The notes beneath the pieces were generated by a model. It saw nothing but the letters and a program-made list of their open reading frames with translations. It did not search any database and was not told where the DNA came from. A program made the translations under genes and the position numbers. This document shows, one piece after another, positions 10,841 to 23,303 of a stretch of DNA of 64,000 nt. Every line of letters starts with the position of its first letter. Positions within the stretch are counted from its first letter, which is position 1. Source of the stretch: Letharia columbiana (lineage: Eukaryota; Ascomycota; Lecanoromycetes; Lecanorales; Parmeliaceae); contig NW_023501064.1 of the NCBI RefSeq assembly GCF_014066305.1, positions 124,001 to 188,000 on the forward strand. The letters run 5' to 3'.

Positions 10841-13255
10841 ATGCAGCCCCAAGAGTCCGCAATGGATACTTCTCCCTACGCGCCAGCAGGGCGTTTCTCA
10901 AACTCTTTTTCGAAATCCGCAAATGCCAACAGCAACGAGACTGGCTTTTCTCACGGTGCATACAGCTCGAACCAGCATTCTGTTGGAGGTTACGCTCGAA
11001 GGCACCCACATCGAGCGAATATGTCTATCAACACTGGCAACTATGGGCAAACAAACCATCAAAATGCAAACGACATGACCACTCCCGGAACAGCCATGGA
11101 CATGAATTTCACCCCTCTTCTGCCAACTAACCTACTCATCGGCAGTCCTTTCCAGCCAGCCACGCCTCAATTCAACACATTTGGCGGTTTTCAACAGCAA
11201 AACTCTGCTGCGCATCAACAAAACCAGCAAACGCAGATTGACAATCCCATAAACCACCAACATGGTGCATTCTCTCCTCAGCCATATCAGAATATGGTTT
11301 CGCCGACCAACTATGGAGTGCAGCAATTTTTGGGAGGACCTCAGTCACCAACTGGCACATTCAGCAACATCGGAAATCAGGGATTTGGTGGAGCTGCACC
11401 AATGCAGATGGTGCCGACTATGGGTAACGCCAGCAGCAGGACCGTGTATCTTGGTAACATACCTCCTGAGACCTCGGCTGAAGAGATACTTGGCCATGTC
11501 CGGAGTGGACAGATCGAGTCTGTCCGGCTACTTCCAGATAAGAATTGTGCATTCATTTCATTCCTCGATGGTAGCTCAGCCACTCATTTTCATTCGGACG
11601 CGATTTTGAAGAAGCTTGCTATACGCGGTCAGGATATTAAGGTTGGCTGGGGAAAACCAGCACAAGTTCCTACATCCGTCTCTGTTGCAGTGCAACAATC
11701 GGGTGCATCTAGGAATGTTTATTTGGGTAACTTGCCGGAGACAGTGACTGAAGCAGAATTAAGAGACGATCTTGGCAAGTTTGGGCCCATCGACACTGTC
11801 AAGATTGTGCGTGAAAAGGCGATTGGATTTGTTCATTTTCTTTCAATCAGCAACGCTATCAAAGCTGTCTCGCAGCTGCCTCAAGAACCCAAATGGCAGG
11901 CCCCTCGCCGTGTCTACTACGGCAAGGACAGATGTGCTTATGTCTCCAAGACGCAACAGCAGAACGCAGCTCAGTACCTTGGTATCGCTCCCGGCTATGC
12001 ACATATGCTAAATGGAGCGGACCGTGACTTGATCTCCAATGCACTAGCTCAACAGTCAGTTGCAGCAGCGGCCGTGGCAACCCAAGCTGGAGGAGTGAAC
12101 AATCTTGGAAATCGTACCGTATATCTTGGAAACATTCATCCAGAGACCACAGTTGAAGAGATTTGCAATGTCGTTCGAGGTGGTCTTTTGCACCACATCA
12201 GGTACATTCCTGACAAGCATATCTGCTTTGTGACATTCATCGATCCTACATCAGCCGCTTCTTTCTACGCGCTAAGTAACATCCAAGGGCTCATGATTCA
12301 TAATAGGAGGCTCAAGATTGGCTGGGGTAAGCATTCAGGTGCTCTGCCCCCAGCGATAGCTCTAGCTGTTAGTGGGGGTGCTTCTCGGAACGTCTACATT
12401 GGAAATCTAGACGAATCGTGGACCGAAGAGCGCCTGCGTCAAGATTTCTCGGAATATGGTGAGATTGAACTTGTCAATACACTCCGAGAGAAGAGCTGTG
12501 CGTTTGTCAACTTCACCAATATCTCAAACGCCATCAAGGCAATTGAGGCCATTCGAAGCAGAGAGGATTACCAACGATTCAAAGTGAACTTTGGCAAAGA
12601 TCGCTGCGGAAATGCGCCTCGACAGAACAATCATCTCGCATCGCAACAGCAAAATCCTTCCATGCATGGACACGATAGCATGGCGTCGCCATCACCAATG
12701 AATGGAAGTCTACATCCGTCGATGAGCCACAATGGATCCTCAGTCAGTCCCACAAGAGCTACACTCTCACCCGCACCGGGTTCCACCGGCTCCAACTCAC
12801 AAAATGGCTTCCATTTCCATCAGCAATCCAACCATGCGCATACTCCGTCTGCGATCCTGAACGCTGGCAGTAACAATCCCTTGACAATGTACCTCAACCA
12901 AATGTCCCTCCAACAGACCCAGCAAGAGCAGGAGTCACAGCAGCAGCAGGTGGACCCTTACTCTGTTGCCACTCTACAACAGCAGCAACAACAAGTCCTT
13001 GCTAATCAGCAAGCCGCTATCTACGGAAACTCCAACAATGACGCTTTCAGCAGCGGCATGCTCGATACACCGCAACAACAGGGGCATAGCAGTAGTTATA
13101 GTCAAGGCGTTAACGGGATTGGTTTGTCTACCGCTGCGCCTACTATTGGTGGCTTGCTCGCACCTTCGCGCAATCAGCAGCATGCTCGCGCTGTCAGCTT
13201 ACCTGCTTTCTCACAAGAAGCTTTCACCAATAGCGGGAACCAGGGCCAACAGTCT

Positions 13256-13304
<49 letters not shown>

Positions 13305-13432
13305 GATTGCAGCAAAGCTCGCAGCAGCATTACAGCCACAGACATCAGCTGAGCAGCGTCAGTGGTTTGGGCTTTGGCAATGCCAGCTGGGGTCTGAATG
13401 GATGGGCAGAGGAGAGCGCTGGCGCGCAGTGA
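10841..13432 (+). CDS. Four-RRM RNA-binding protein, Nrd1/Mrn1 family
   Basis: Sequence-specific RNA-binding regulator related to fission yeast Nrd1 (negative regulator of sexual differentiation; binds cdc4 myosin mRNA) and budding yeast Mrn1. It is a single exon of 863 residues. Four RRMs lie at about residues 198-275, 289-368, 423-500 and 515-590. Each has a recognisable RNP2 (VYLGNIPPE, VYLGNLPET, VYLGNIHPE, VYIGNLDES) and an RNP1-like strand (CAFISF, IGFVHF, ICFVTF, CAFVNF). The N-terminus is Asn/Gln/Ser-rich and disordered. The C-terminus is Gln-rich with a pure 16-Gln run. The ATG at 10841 is taken because it opens the frame. The long non-coding stretch upstream suggests a long leader. 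The gene converges on the Ecl1-like gene. Confidence 0.9.
13256..13303 (+). repeat. CAG repeat encoding polyglutamine
   Basis: Sixteen pure CAG codons at about residues 806-821 of the Nrd1-like protein. Being pure in codon, the tract is likely to vary in length between strains. Confidence 0.95.
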
Positions 13433-14221
13433 CCGAGAGAGATCATCGACGCGGTCCATTGTACAATAAAATGTTTCCAAATTTCCTTTATCGCGCAATA
13501 CCGGTGTGTGCGCTTGGATACTAAGGGGCGTTCAGCTTGTCTTCAGGTACCCAAGTTCGCCGAAGCTTACGTTCACTTCGTGCAAATGTTTTATTCTTAA
13601 TCTTTAATGCCCCGTTCGCGTGGCTCGCGGCCAAGGAGTAGCACTTTGATTTGAGCGCAAAATGGCAGAAGAGCGGATTAGAAAGAAAGCATCATTGCAG
13701 ACTCCAGAATATCGAGGGGGCAGGAGAAAAGGGGACTTTGTATCTTAGAAGATAGGATAGCATAGGATAGCCATGAAGACGAAAAGAAAATAATCAGTTG
13801 GAGAAGTATTAGACCAAAGTCTTACGTTTCATATGACCGGTATTTTATTTCGCATAATACGAAAACATGGTCAAATGAAGTACTTAAAACCTAGCTATCC
13901 TTACAAAGAGGACCCGTGATTGGACTACAATCAGAAGGATGGTTGAGAATGAGAACAGGATTTTGCATCATATCTGAGTAGGCCAATCAAAGCTATCGGT
14001 ACCCATGATAGCATATTATGTTCGCATGCACAATTAATGAAACAAGTGCATTCACCTCCTCCTGCAGCCCCCGCACCACTCAAACAAGAATAAAGATTCG
14101 GCTGAAGAGAGGAAGGAAACGAGAGCCGTATACAATGTTCATGTATACTCGCGCGTCTTACTGACATATCACGCACTCTCCCAACAACCGTCTTCAGCGA
14201 GAGAATCTACAGCGAGAGAAT
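13433..14221. other. Intergenic between converging genes
   Basis: About 790 bp that must contain the 3' untranslated regions of the Nrd1-like (+) and Ecl1-like (-) genes. No gene, RNA or mobile element recognised. Confidence 0.6.
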
Positions 14222-15452
14222 CTAGTTCTCTCCTGTTCTTAGCAACTTCTTCAAGCTTCCAGTAGCAGAGCCCAAGCTCGTTCCGACAAATTTCTTCTCA
14301 TACGTGAGATCATGTTCCTCAACCTGGGCAAGCTTTCCACCGTCCCTGCAATGGGAAGCGGTCGTAGTCGGCATACTGAGAGCAGGGCGAGCCACAAATT
14401 CATACGGCGTCCCTGACAGACTCTCCTCGCTCGAGGTGCTAGCAGTGGGCGTATGGCTGAGCGACGGGGTGGTACGGCTCGAGATGGTGCTGCGACCGTG
14501 ATTAAGCGCAGGGCGACGCTTCGAGTAGAGCGAATCACTCGAGCGATGGAATTTGCTGAGGTAAGAGAAAGCCTCACTGCTGGGACGGTGGGGTAGCTTG
14601 GGCTTCCACTCCCCAGCTTTTGGACTAGGCGGTGATTTAGTTTCCGTCAGAATTGGTTCAGCTGGCTTCCACTCGGTGGGGTCGAGATCCGATTTGCCAT
14701 TGCTTCATCAATTCAGAGTCAGCATTGCCACTTCAAGACTAGGTGAGAGTCCAAAGACATGTCTTAGACAGAAAATTGCAAACTTGGATTTTGATCCCCC
14801 AATATGTGTTTAGACTCAAAAGAAGGTACAGAATGGGAGAGACTCGCTTGGAAAGGGTGCTTACTGGGCCACGGGAGGTATCCTTGCGTCGCTCGTGGGG
14901 CGAGGGGTAGGTTGCATGGCGGCAACGTAGGTAGGGATCTTAGAGCCGAAAGGATCATCGATATCGTCGGAGTAGGCGGAGGGCACCATTTTCGTGGGGC
15001 TGGCCAAGCTAAGGTAGGGATTGGTGGTGGGAACGACAGAGTCACGGCGACGGCAACTAGGATCTCTGTCAGTGAGATGCACGATGAGATGGAGCGGGAT
15101 GGGGTACCTCTCCGAACAGTAAAGGATAGAAGAGTTGGGGACCAGGATTTGCTTCTCGCACATTGCACTATGGATCCAGTCAGCGGTCGTAGACCATAAG
15201 AAGAGGTATATTTGCGGTGCCTCACCAGAATTGCAAGAAGCTTGACGCTATATCGTCGTCCTCGTCGTCTTGGAAAGTGTCGTCCTCGTCGTCCTTGGGA
15301 TGCTTGGTACTCTTGGCAACCTTGATGGTGATCTTCGGGGTGACAGGAGCCTTTGAAGAAGGGACAGGAGGAGGAGCTTTGACGTAGACCTTCCTTACAT
15401 TTGGAGGAGATCGACGGGTGACATGGACTTGAGCATGGTGGCTGCTGGACAT
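14222..15452 (-). CDS. Ecl1-family zinc protein (life-span regulatory factor type)
   Basis: Small zinc-binding regulator related to yeast Ecl1/Ecl2/Ecl3, which extend chronological life span. Four exons joined on the minus strand give about 320 residues. The diagnostic stretch is split by two introns and reads FLQFCAMCEKQILVPN followed by SILYCSESCRRRDS, matching the FCxxCxKQ...LYCSxxCRxxD pattern of the family. It is preceded by an acidic segment (residues about 55-72) and followed by a Ser/Thr/Pro-rich C-terminal half of about 155 residues ending LRTGEN. The start is ATG at 15452. The third intron (14703-14864) is an introner-like intron and is much longer than the other two. The family assignment rests on one motif; the molecular role is inferred from yeast relatives. 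Confidence 0.75.
14703..14864 (-). mobile_element. Introner-like intron in the Ecl1-like gene (162 nt)
   Basis: The intron contains the palindrome AAGACATGTCTT and the block GTGGCAATGCTGACTCTGAA ending GATGAAG, nearly identical to the nickel-transporter intron. Its 5' end (GTAAGCACCCTTTCC) has diverged from the usual GTACGTA form. Splicing joins VAH to NGKSD in frame. Confidence 0.65.
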
Positions 15453-16535
15453 TGAGAGAAGTTGTGTGCAGGATTTCGAGGCAGCGGTCGGAGCTGCCTT
15501 TGTTCCAAATGGCGGTGTAGAATTGGGGTTTGGGCGGTGAGGAAATAGGTGTGTCGGTGTGTAGAAAGAAAGTGAAATGGTGCAAGGTGAGAGGCTCTGC
15601 AGGAATTGGCTGAGGGTTGTTACGGCGGGTTCCTGGCCGAAACAGTTGGCTTTGGCGTGGGGTGAGAGGGTGGCTTATCGCCGTGGAAGCGGAGTAAGGG
15701 ACGGTGCTCCGCGTTTGAGTTGCCAGAAGGATGGTGGATGTTGAGGAAGATCACAGCACAAAAAGGTGAGAAGGATCAAAATATTGAATGCAGCACTCCG
15801 GTAATATGGAGAAGTGGTGGTGGTGGTGGTGGTGTATGAAGTATGTGAAAGAAAGACGAAAGATGCAGGGTCAGGTCAGGTCAGGTTTGTTGACTGACTA
15901 CGGAGTACCTTAGGTACTTTAGCTTTGAAAGATAAAGAACGCCTTCCCGCCGATAAGGTACAGAGCCCCACCAAACGGCTTTGTTGCCAAGGGGCCACCA
16001 GGGTACACGGTAGAATGAATGGGGTAACTATTAAAAGTAGTTAAGCTAAAGTCATTGATTGGAATTTTCAAAGGTGCATTGGAGCAAGTGGCCTTCTACA
16101 GCTTCATATACTACCTACTCTTGATTCCCAAGTCACCTCATCCTGGCAGACATCACCCCCATCGCATGCACCACATCCGCATGTAATCGTAGTGTACACC
16201 TCTCAACTCACCATGATACCATGTCGAATCATTGGCTTCAATTTCGACATTCGTTCTCATGTTCAGAGCCAATATGGTATGCAGCTCTGTCGCTCGTGAC
16301 CAGTATCCATTATGGCGCAACTTTCCTTCCAATCATTCCCTGCACACTTCCCCCTTTCTGCGCGTAGAGTACCTCAGAATGTCCAACATTCTTCGCACGG
16401 ACTCGTCCATTGGCTGCCAGCAGCCTTCTCTGCGAGCTTTCATGAGCTCCGCCTCGGCTTGGCATGAGCTGTAAAGGCATGCTTGGGAGGAATTGACCTT
16501 TTGCTAGGTGGTGAACGCGCAAGCTCAGGGGCTGG

Positions 16536-16570
<35 letters not shown>

Positions 16571-16648
16571 CCCGTCTAAACATGCTGGGTAGCCTCTGTG
16601 GGTCATCTTGACAGCCGTGTTCCAGTCGTTGCTCGCAGTTCAATCGCT
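15453..16648. other. Intergenic with GT-rich and GAT microsatellites
   Basis: Upstream of the Ecl1-like gene and downstream of Vps72. Contains a GTG microsatellite near 15812-15832, three copies of GGTCA near 15868-15886, and a GAT repeat near 16535-16570. If Vps72 has a third exon (see findings) the GAT repeat is coding and this gap begins effectively at 16440. Confidence 0.55.
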
Positions 16649-18315
16649 TCACGTCTCCTTCCAGAACCTTTCAGGAACACCTCGGGCAACGCTTTGTACA
16701 GGACCCACGTAGCAATCAAGCAGGTTACTCCACCGAGATGCTCCAGTCCGAAGCCTTTGAATCTCTTTATACGCGTACGAATTTGCATAAGCCAAACCCG
16801 TCTTCGGATCTCGAAATTTAGCCGGCTGCATCGTTATTGCGCAAGATTCTGAGACCGGCTCTGCGGAAAAGCTTAGCGAGATGACAGGAACAGATTGACA
16901 GTAGTCTACTCACTCGCTGGTTTAACGTTGCGTTTCTTTAGAAGCACACTGGTTTGTAGTTCAGGCATCTTCATGGGATTGGGGTCAAAGTTCTTGATAG
17001 CCACCAATGTTCGACTGTTGATATCGACTTCTGGGGTGGAATACGAGTTGGGTGGGGCCGCAAGTGAAGCTTGTTCTAATTGTTTTGGAAAAGACGGCTC
17101 AGGATAATGCTGAGGTAGCGAATCAGCGTCGGCGGTTCCCGTGAATTCTGCTTGATGTTGCTGCACTGGCAAGGCGGCGTAAGCGTGTATGCCATCAAGA
17201 AAGCCGTGAGGGGCTTGAGGCGCTGTGAATGTGATCTGCTGCGAAAAGGACGCCTGCTGCGCATCTGGTAGATGCGAATGTTGCGTATTTCCAGCTCCGA
17301 GCCCGAACGGAGAGCTTTCAGACATAACTATATCCTCGTCTTTGGTTCCAGCCGAATCCCGCTCTGCGATCATTTTGCTGTTCAGAGCGGACTTCCCCTC
17401 GTCAAGCATGACCGGTCTCTCTGCATGACCGGCCTCTCTAATCTGTCCAACACCGAGCTGCAAAATTTTGCCGTTGACCCACCTAGCCAGGCCACTCCAC
17501 CATGTAACCACAGGACCAGCCAGCTGCCGGTTGTGCAGTGCTTCCAGCTTAGCTCTCTGTTCCTCCGATCGCTTCTTCTCTGACTCCTCCCATCTATTCA
17601 AGCTCTTTGCATTCTTCCTCTCTGTTTTAGCAGCTTCCTCCATGCGGTCGGCTTGGGTCAAGGCCTTGGGCTTGGAAGCATCCTTGCGCTTCTGCGCTAG
17701 ATCCATTGAGTGCATTATCTTGAGCCGGGTTTGCTCGCTGTCCACCAGTTTTTGATGGACCAATGCTCTGTTTTGGACAGTCTGTTTTCGAGAAGAGACC
17801 CGCGTCGGAGCATCAGCATCAGTGTGCACCCAAGACACCCTCTCAGACTTCTTTCTCGGCCTTGGCGCAGGTGTAGTAGGAGTAGCCGAGGGGTCAATCT
17901 TGACCTTCTTTCGTAAAAAACCGGGCTTTTTGAACACTTCTTGGGCCTTGCGTTTCTTCTGTCGCTCGAATCTGTCTTGCCTCTGTAGCTCCCTCTCCCC
18001 ATCTTCATCGTCGTCGACCTTCGTAGGACCTTGGTCTTCTTCATCCGTAGAGGAATCAAGCTGGGCATCGGACGCGTTCTCGTCTTCGTCCTCAAATTCA
18101 ACATCCTCCTCCCCTTCATTCTCAGCGAAAAGCAATTCGAGGTCATCATCTCCCTCTTTTTCTAAAAGTGAAGATAGCCGATTCCCTGCCGTGGCGCGTT
18201 TCGCTCTCCCAGTGACCAGTGACTCGACATTCGGCTCCTCTTCGGCATCGTCATCTGATGATGTTGACTCGTTCCCACGATCACTGGAGGGTGCAGGAGA
18301 TGCATCTCCAGACAT
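16649..18315 (-). CDS. VPS72: SWR1 chromatin-remodelling complex subunit Vps72/YL1
   Basis: Histone H2A.Z-H2B binding subunit of the SWR1 complex. Exon 1 encodes an acidic N-terminus (residues about 20-110 with long Asp/Glu runs) and the YL1 nuclear region (ERVSWVHTDADAPTRVSSR, QNRALVHQKL). After an intron of roughly 70 nt, exon 2 encodes the YL1_C domain: SCAITMQPAKFRDPKTGLAY then NSYAYKEIQRL. The intron is placed by joining KPA to KPVSESCAIT in frame. Start is ATG at 18315. The stop at 16649 follows ERFWKET directly, but a GTGAAG donor overlapping that stop could splice to a third exon ending at 16440. The gene is divergent from the Puf gene. Confidence 0.9.
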
Positions 18316-19734
18316 GGCTAGGTGTGTTGAAGGGCAGGTTGCTTAATCAAATCTCGAATGTGGCATTAATAGCCTACGAGGTCACGTTTCTTCTATCGTA
18401 TGGTGTTCACATCTTCTGTAGGAGGGGTTGTGAGAAGTTGACACAGACCTCACCGGTGCGTAGGTATCTACATGTGCAGTGGTTCTCATAAACAACACTT
18501 CATGATCGGGTTTCCTTACTTGGATCCTCCAGGGTTCCGCGATCGTTTCAAAACTAAGGTAGTGTGATTTGTTAGCGTGCGGGAACATGAAACCCTAAGG
18601 TTACCTTAGGTACTCTAGAGTTTCGATTGATGCGTATTTCGTATCGTGGATAGTAAGTACTTAGGTGGGCGGTTCGTGGTTGGACGATGGACACCTACTT
18701 TGGCAAAGCTGCACCCTGCCTGATTGGTGTTGCTACTTGCTACAGTACTACGTAGGAATCGACCAAAACGCTTCGTTCATAGGATTATTACATGCGGAAG
18801 TGGTTGGGCATAACTCGGTCAGCTCTCTATCGCCGAGTGTTGCAGAGTCGAAGCAATAAAATAGACTTGGTCGCCCGTAGGAGTAGTAGATTTGGATTGG
18901 CCTCGACTTTTTGTAAACTCGTAGGCAAGATCACCCTTCTACCTCTGATGACCTGGCGAGCCTGGTCGCCTCTTGGTATTTTTATGTATTATTTAGCTTG
19001 CGTGTGGTGCCGGTGCGTGGAAAGAAGTTAGCCGCTGGTGCCGCCTCGCGAACTCCTGATTCCAAGTCCTCCCAAAGCTTTTCTTCTACGAGTACCACTT
19101 TCTCTCTCCACTCCGACTTCTACCCCCAACGACTGTCCTTTGAGAGCCTTTTGATATCGGACATCTAATTGCCTAATACTCTTTCTCTTCTTCCTTCCTC
19201 CGTACAACACTTCTTCTATTCTTTCCAACCACCTTCCCACTGCTCTCGGCCTCTTGCTGTACCACGCCGCATCGAATACGTTTCAAGCTTCATCAGTTCC
19301 ATCTTTCTTGCAGTGCTTCCACAACCGATATTACAGGGTCTTTGGACTGTTTTCGATAGCCAATACAGCCCTAGTATACTTGTCAGTCTTATTGCTCAAG
19401 TAACTCGAGTGGGGTCGCAGGAGCATTTGCACATCATCTCTCCGTCTCAATGCGACATCAATCAGCGGCGGGCACTGTCTGAACTCTTTGAGACCATCAA
19501 GTACGACCTTTGCGAATTTGTTGAACTCGCTGGACAACGACCCTTTGGTTTATCGAAACTGTGGAAGTTGCCTCAACGAAGCAGATACCCGTCGCTCGTC
19601 ATCGCTCACAGGGTCTTTCTGCGAGCCCACGCTCTTTAAGCCCTTGCGAAACCTGAATCCAGCACTCGTCATCCAAGACGTAGCCTCTTCTCTCTCCAGA
19701 CGTTTCGACCCCGGGAAAAGATCTAATAAAAGTA
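18316..19734. promoter_or_regulatory. Divergent promoter region, Vps72 and Puf gene
   Basis: About 1.4 kb between divergent genes. The right half (about 19080-19300) is CT-rich and probably belongs to the leader of the Puf gene. No protein or RNA gene recognised. Confidence 0.5.
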
Positions 19735-22700
19735 ATGGCACCTTCACCAAAGCCAGACCATCATTTGAATCTCAACTATCTTCCTCAACTTTCGGCGACG
19801 CAGCCACGATCTGGGTCATCGACTGCTAATACATCACCAATTGAACCACCAGCTGGCACTGCTGTACGATCACCCTTTGGAAATCCTGGAAGCAAGAGTA
19901 GCATGGGTGCAGCAACAGCTGGAAATACAAGGTCGGGGACTGGCTCCCCATCGCATGAACTTGGAGGTGCAAGTGGTCGGCTCTATTCAAAAAGGTAAGA
20001 AAAACCTTCTATGACGCGACAACCGATTTGCTAACAAGTGCTGGAAACATATAGGGCCCGAGAAATTCAAGCTCAAGAGGGTCTCACCCCAAATCTTTGG
20101 GGTCCCCCAGCTAGTGGTGGCTCAACCCCTTTAAGGGAGACGATTCCTGAATCACCCAGCCAAGATGGATTTCCTGACTTCATGCCACCCCCTGAGAGCA
20201 CTACACAAGGTCCTCCACGCAGAGCACGGGCTGGGACTGTGCCTTCAAGGTTCTCTCCTGCTGCTCCTCCCGGCCTGGGTGGCAGCCAGTCGTTTGTGCC
20301 AAAGACTTCGAGGCCTAGTCCTTTCAGATCATCTTCGTTCGTCGGCGCTGATGGCGGGAATTCAAGTTCACCATTAGGAAGTTCTACTTCTGCGCTTCTA
20401 TCGCGATTGAGAGCGGGATCTATGCCTCAGCGGGCAAGCTATGTCGAGAGTTCCAGTCCATTTGGTTCGTCACTATTCTCAAGTAGCTGGAGCAATCCTA
20501 GAGATAGGTCCACCACCCTGGCTAGCGTTCGTTCGGCCGATGTGCCGGCCTCTCCCGCGCAGTCCTCGTTCTCCAAAGACGGACTGACGGACACGGATGT
20601 CAAGACTCTGGATTATCTCGGCTTGGCGGAGACGCCTATGCAGACGCAAATCAATCTTGTTCAGCCTGGCATGCAGAGATTGTCCATGCAGCCTTTCCTC
20701 AACGACATTGCCGGCTTCAACAGGAATCTAAACAGATTCAGGTCCTACTCTGTCAATGCCAAAGAGAAGTACGCAGCGGAGGATGACGAAGATTATCCTT
20801 CCAATGATGGCTATTCGGGACAACAAAGTGGTGTCATGACTCCTATGGATGCTGCTATAGCCCAAACAAATGCACAGATCATCCATCACAATCTAGCAGT
20901 TCAGGCCTTTGCCACTCAAGCTTCCGCTAGTAGGCCAAGAGCACGCACAGCTGGTGTCCTTGATTCGCCTTTGAGAACACCAGTTGGTCCTTTGCGATAC
21001 CTCACGCGTCCTCCACAATTGACTAGCCCAGTCCACACCACAGATTGGACCGAAGATTACGAGGGTCTGCCGGAAGCTGTTCAGGCTCTTCATCTCAACG
21101 AGATGGGACAACGATCAAATTTCGAAAGCACTGAGGAGAGCAGCCAAGATGGACCGACTCGTGCGCTTTGGCTTGGTAATATCCCTACGTCGACTACTGT
21201 CACCTCTTTACAAGCTATCTTCGGCGCCCATGGCAAGATTGAGTCATCAAGAGTCCTCATGCACAAGAACTGTGGCTTCGTCAACTTTGAGAGCATCGAA
21301 AGCGCGATTAAAGCCAAGCAGTCGCTTAATGGAAAAGAGATTTTTCCTGGAGCTGGTCCGGTGAGAATCGGTTATGCAAAGGCCCCATCTGCTTCCGTTG
21401 GCGGCACTCCTGGAAATACCTTCCACTCACGAAGTCCTGATCCTTACAGTAATGGACAGACTGACAATGAAGCCTCTCAAGCTACCGATGACAATAATGG
21501 GAATCGCCAGGCCAATGGAGTCCACGCACAGAGTACCGCTGCTGCCCTTGAAGTGCCGGATCTGCCTGAGTCGAAGTCTGAGATGTTGCAGATGGCTCAT
21601 GAATTTGGAGCCAGCGCCGAAGACCGTTACAGCATTGAGGACAGCATTGATGCCGCCATAGCTTTTCAGGATTTCGAGAACGAGATCCTACCAATTTCAG
21701 AGCCAAGTCACGCGAGAATTCATGACGCACCCAAACTCCGAGAGATTCGAAAAAGGATAGACAATAATGCCATGACTCCTGGAGAACTTGAAGAAACCGC
21801 AATGGGAATGCTTCCAGAGATCGCCGAGCTGGCTTCCGACTACCTTGGAAATACAGTCGTTCAGAAGCTGTTCGAATTCTGTTCCGAATCTGTCAAGGAG
21901 CAAATGCTTATCCAAATTGCCCCTCACCTTGCAGAGATCGGGGTCCATAAAAATGGTACTTGGGCTGCTCAGAAGATCATTGACGTTTCGAAAGTGCCGA
22001 GTCAAATCCAGATCATCATTAACAGTCTACGACCGTACACCGTAGCTCTATTCCTCGATCAATATGGCAATTACGTTCTGCAAGGCTGCCTACGATTTGG
22101 CTACCCGTACAACAACTTCATTTTCGAGACTATGCTCAGTCGTATGTGGGACATCGCTCAGGGGCGATTTGGTGCAAGAGCCATGCGTGCTTGCCTCGAG
22201 AGTCACCATGCTACCCATAGCCAGAAACGAATGTTAGCCTCGGCTATTGCACTTCACAGTGTACAGCTAGCGACCAACACCAACGGTGCGCTTCTACTCA
22301 CGTGGTTCTTGGACACTTGCACCTTTTCTCATCGCCGGGCTGCTCTTGCACCCCGGCTGGTCCCTCATCTTGTCCATCTTTGCACACATAAGGTAGCTTA
22401 TCTTACAGTCTTGAAAGTCATCAACCAGCGGAATGAGCCTGAAGCCAGGGACACTGTCCTCCAAGCTCTTTTCTTCTCCGAGGACAACAAAACCTTAGAA
22501 GACATCTTGAGTGATCAAGCCTCCGGTGCCACACTAATTTACAAAGTTCTTACCACGCCATCTTTCGATGAAAGCCAGCGCAACGACGTCATGCAAAACG
22601 TGCGCAACGTACTCTTGCGGCTAAAGGCCTCGGCATCACAAGGGTACAAGAGACTTATGGACGAGGTGGGCCTGTCTGCTAAGGGCGTGAAGTCCGAGCG

Positions 22701-23303
22701 CGACCCTACTCCGAATGGGCACGGCCCTCACCAGGAGCGCAATCGTACTCCACAGCATGGGTCAAGGGAAGGCAGAAGGCAGCATCAAGCAGAAAGCGAT
22801 AGACAGTATAACGGCCAATTCTTCCAGCCTGTGCCTCAGCAGCAATACCCAATGCAGACAGGCTTCACTGGAACTTCAGCCATGGATCCGAACGGTATTC
22901 TGGCATACGAGCAGCTAGCGTCAAATTTTACATCCAATTCACTCAATCCAATGAGCCAACAATATCAGCCAGCATTACTGCCTAGAGGCGCCTCGCCAGC
23001 AGACTATTACACAGGCATGGGTATGGGTGGCTACTCGTCCCCTTCATCATCCTTGGGTCAGATGCCACAACAAAACATGCGGATGAGCCCCAGTCCCATG
23101 TTGCAGCAATCCGCTTTCGCTCCGCCCGGTTTCAATCCACTAATGGGCGGCAATGGTATGGCCGGCGGGTATCAATATCCAATGCAGTATTATCCCCAGC
23201 AGCAGCCTGTGATGCAACAAAACGATGGACGACGCGGCAGGGTATGTAACCCTTGAGTAGCAAACGTGACGTTTGAGTCTGACTAATGCATTGATAGCGC
23301 TGA
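19735..23303 (+). CDS. RRM plus Pumilio-repeat RNA-binding protein, Jsn1/Puf1-Puf2 type
   Basis: Post-transcriptional regulator that binds 3' untranslated regions of mRNAs; yeast Jsn1/Puf1 and Puf2 bind messages for membrane and mitochondrial proteins. Exons 19735-19994, 20055-23241 and a tiny terminal exon 23298-23303 (Arg-stop) give about 1150 residues. There is a Ser/Pro-rich N-terminus of about 440 residues, then one RRM near residues 450-530 (RALWLGNIPTSTTV, CGFVNFES). Pumilio repeats follow at about 660-930, with the repeat cores YLGNTVVQKLFE, NGTWAAQKIID and YGNYVLQGCL. A Gln/Met/Pro-rich tail follows. RRM followed by Puf repeats is the hallmark of this subfamily. The terminal exon is supported by a GTATGT donor and GACTAAT branch site before TTGATAG. 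Confidence 0.92.

Noticed and set aside
12966..13498. Long open frames on other frames of the CAG-rich end of the Nrd1-like gene
   Set aside because: These are frame shadows of the polyglutamine region giving polyserine or polyleucine, with no family motif.
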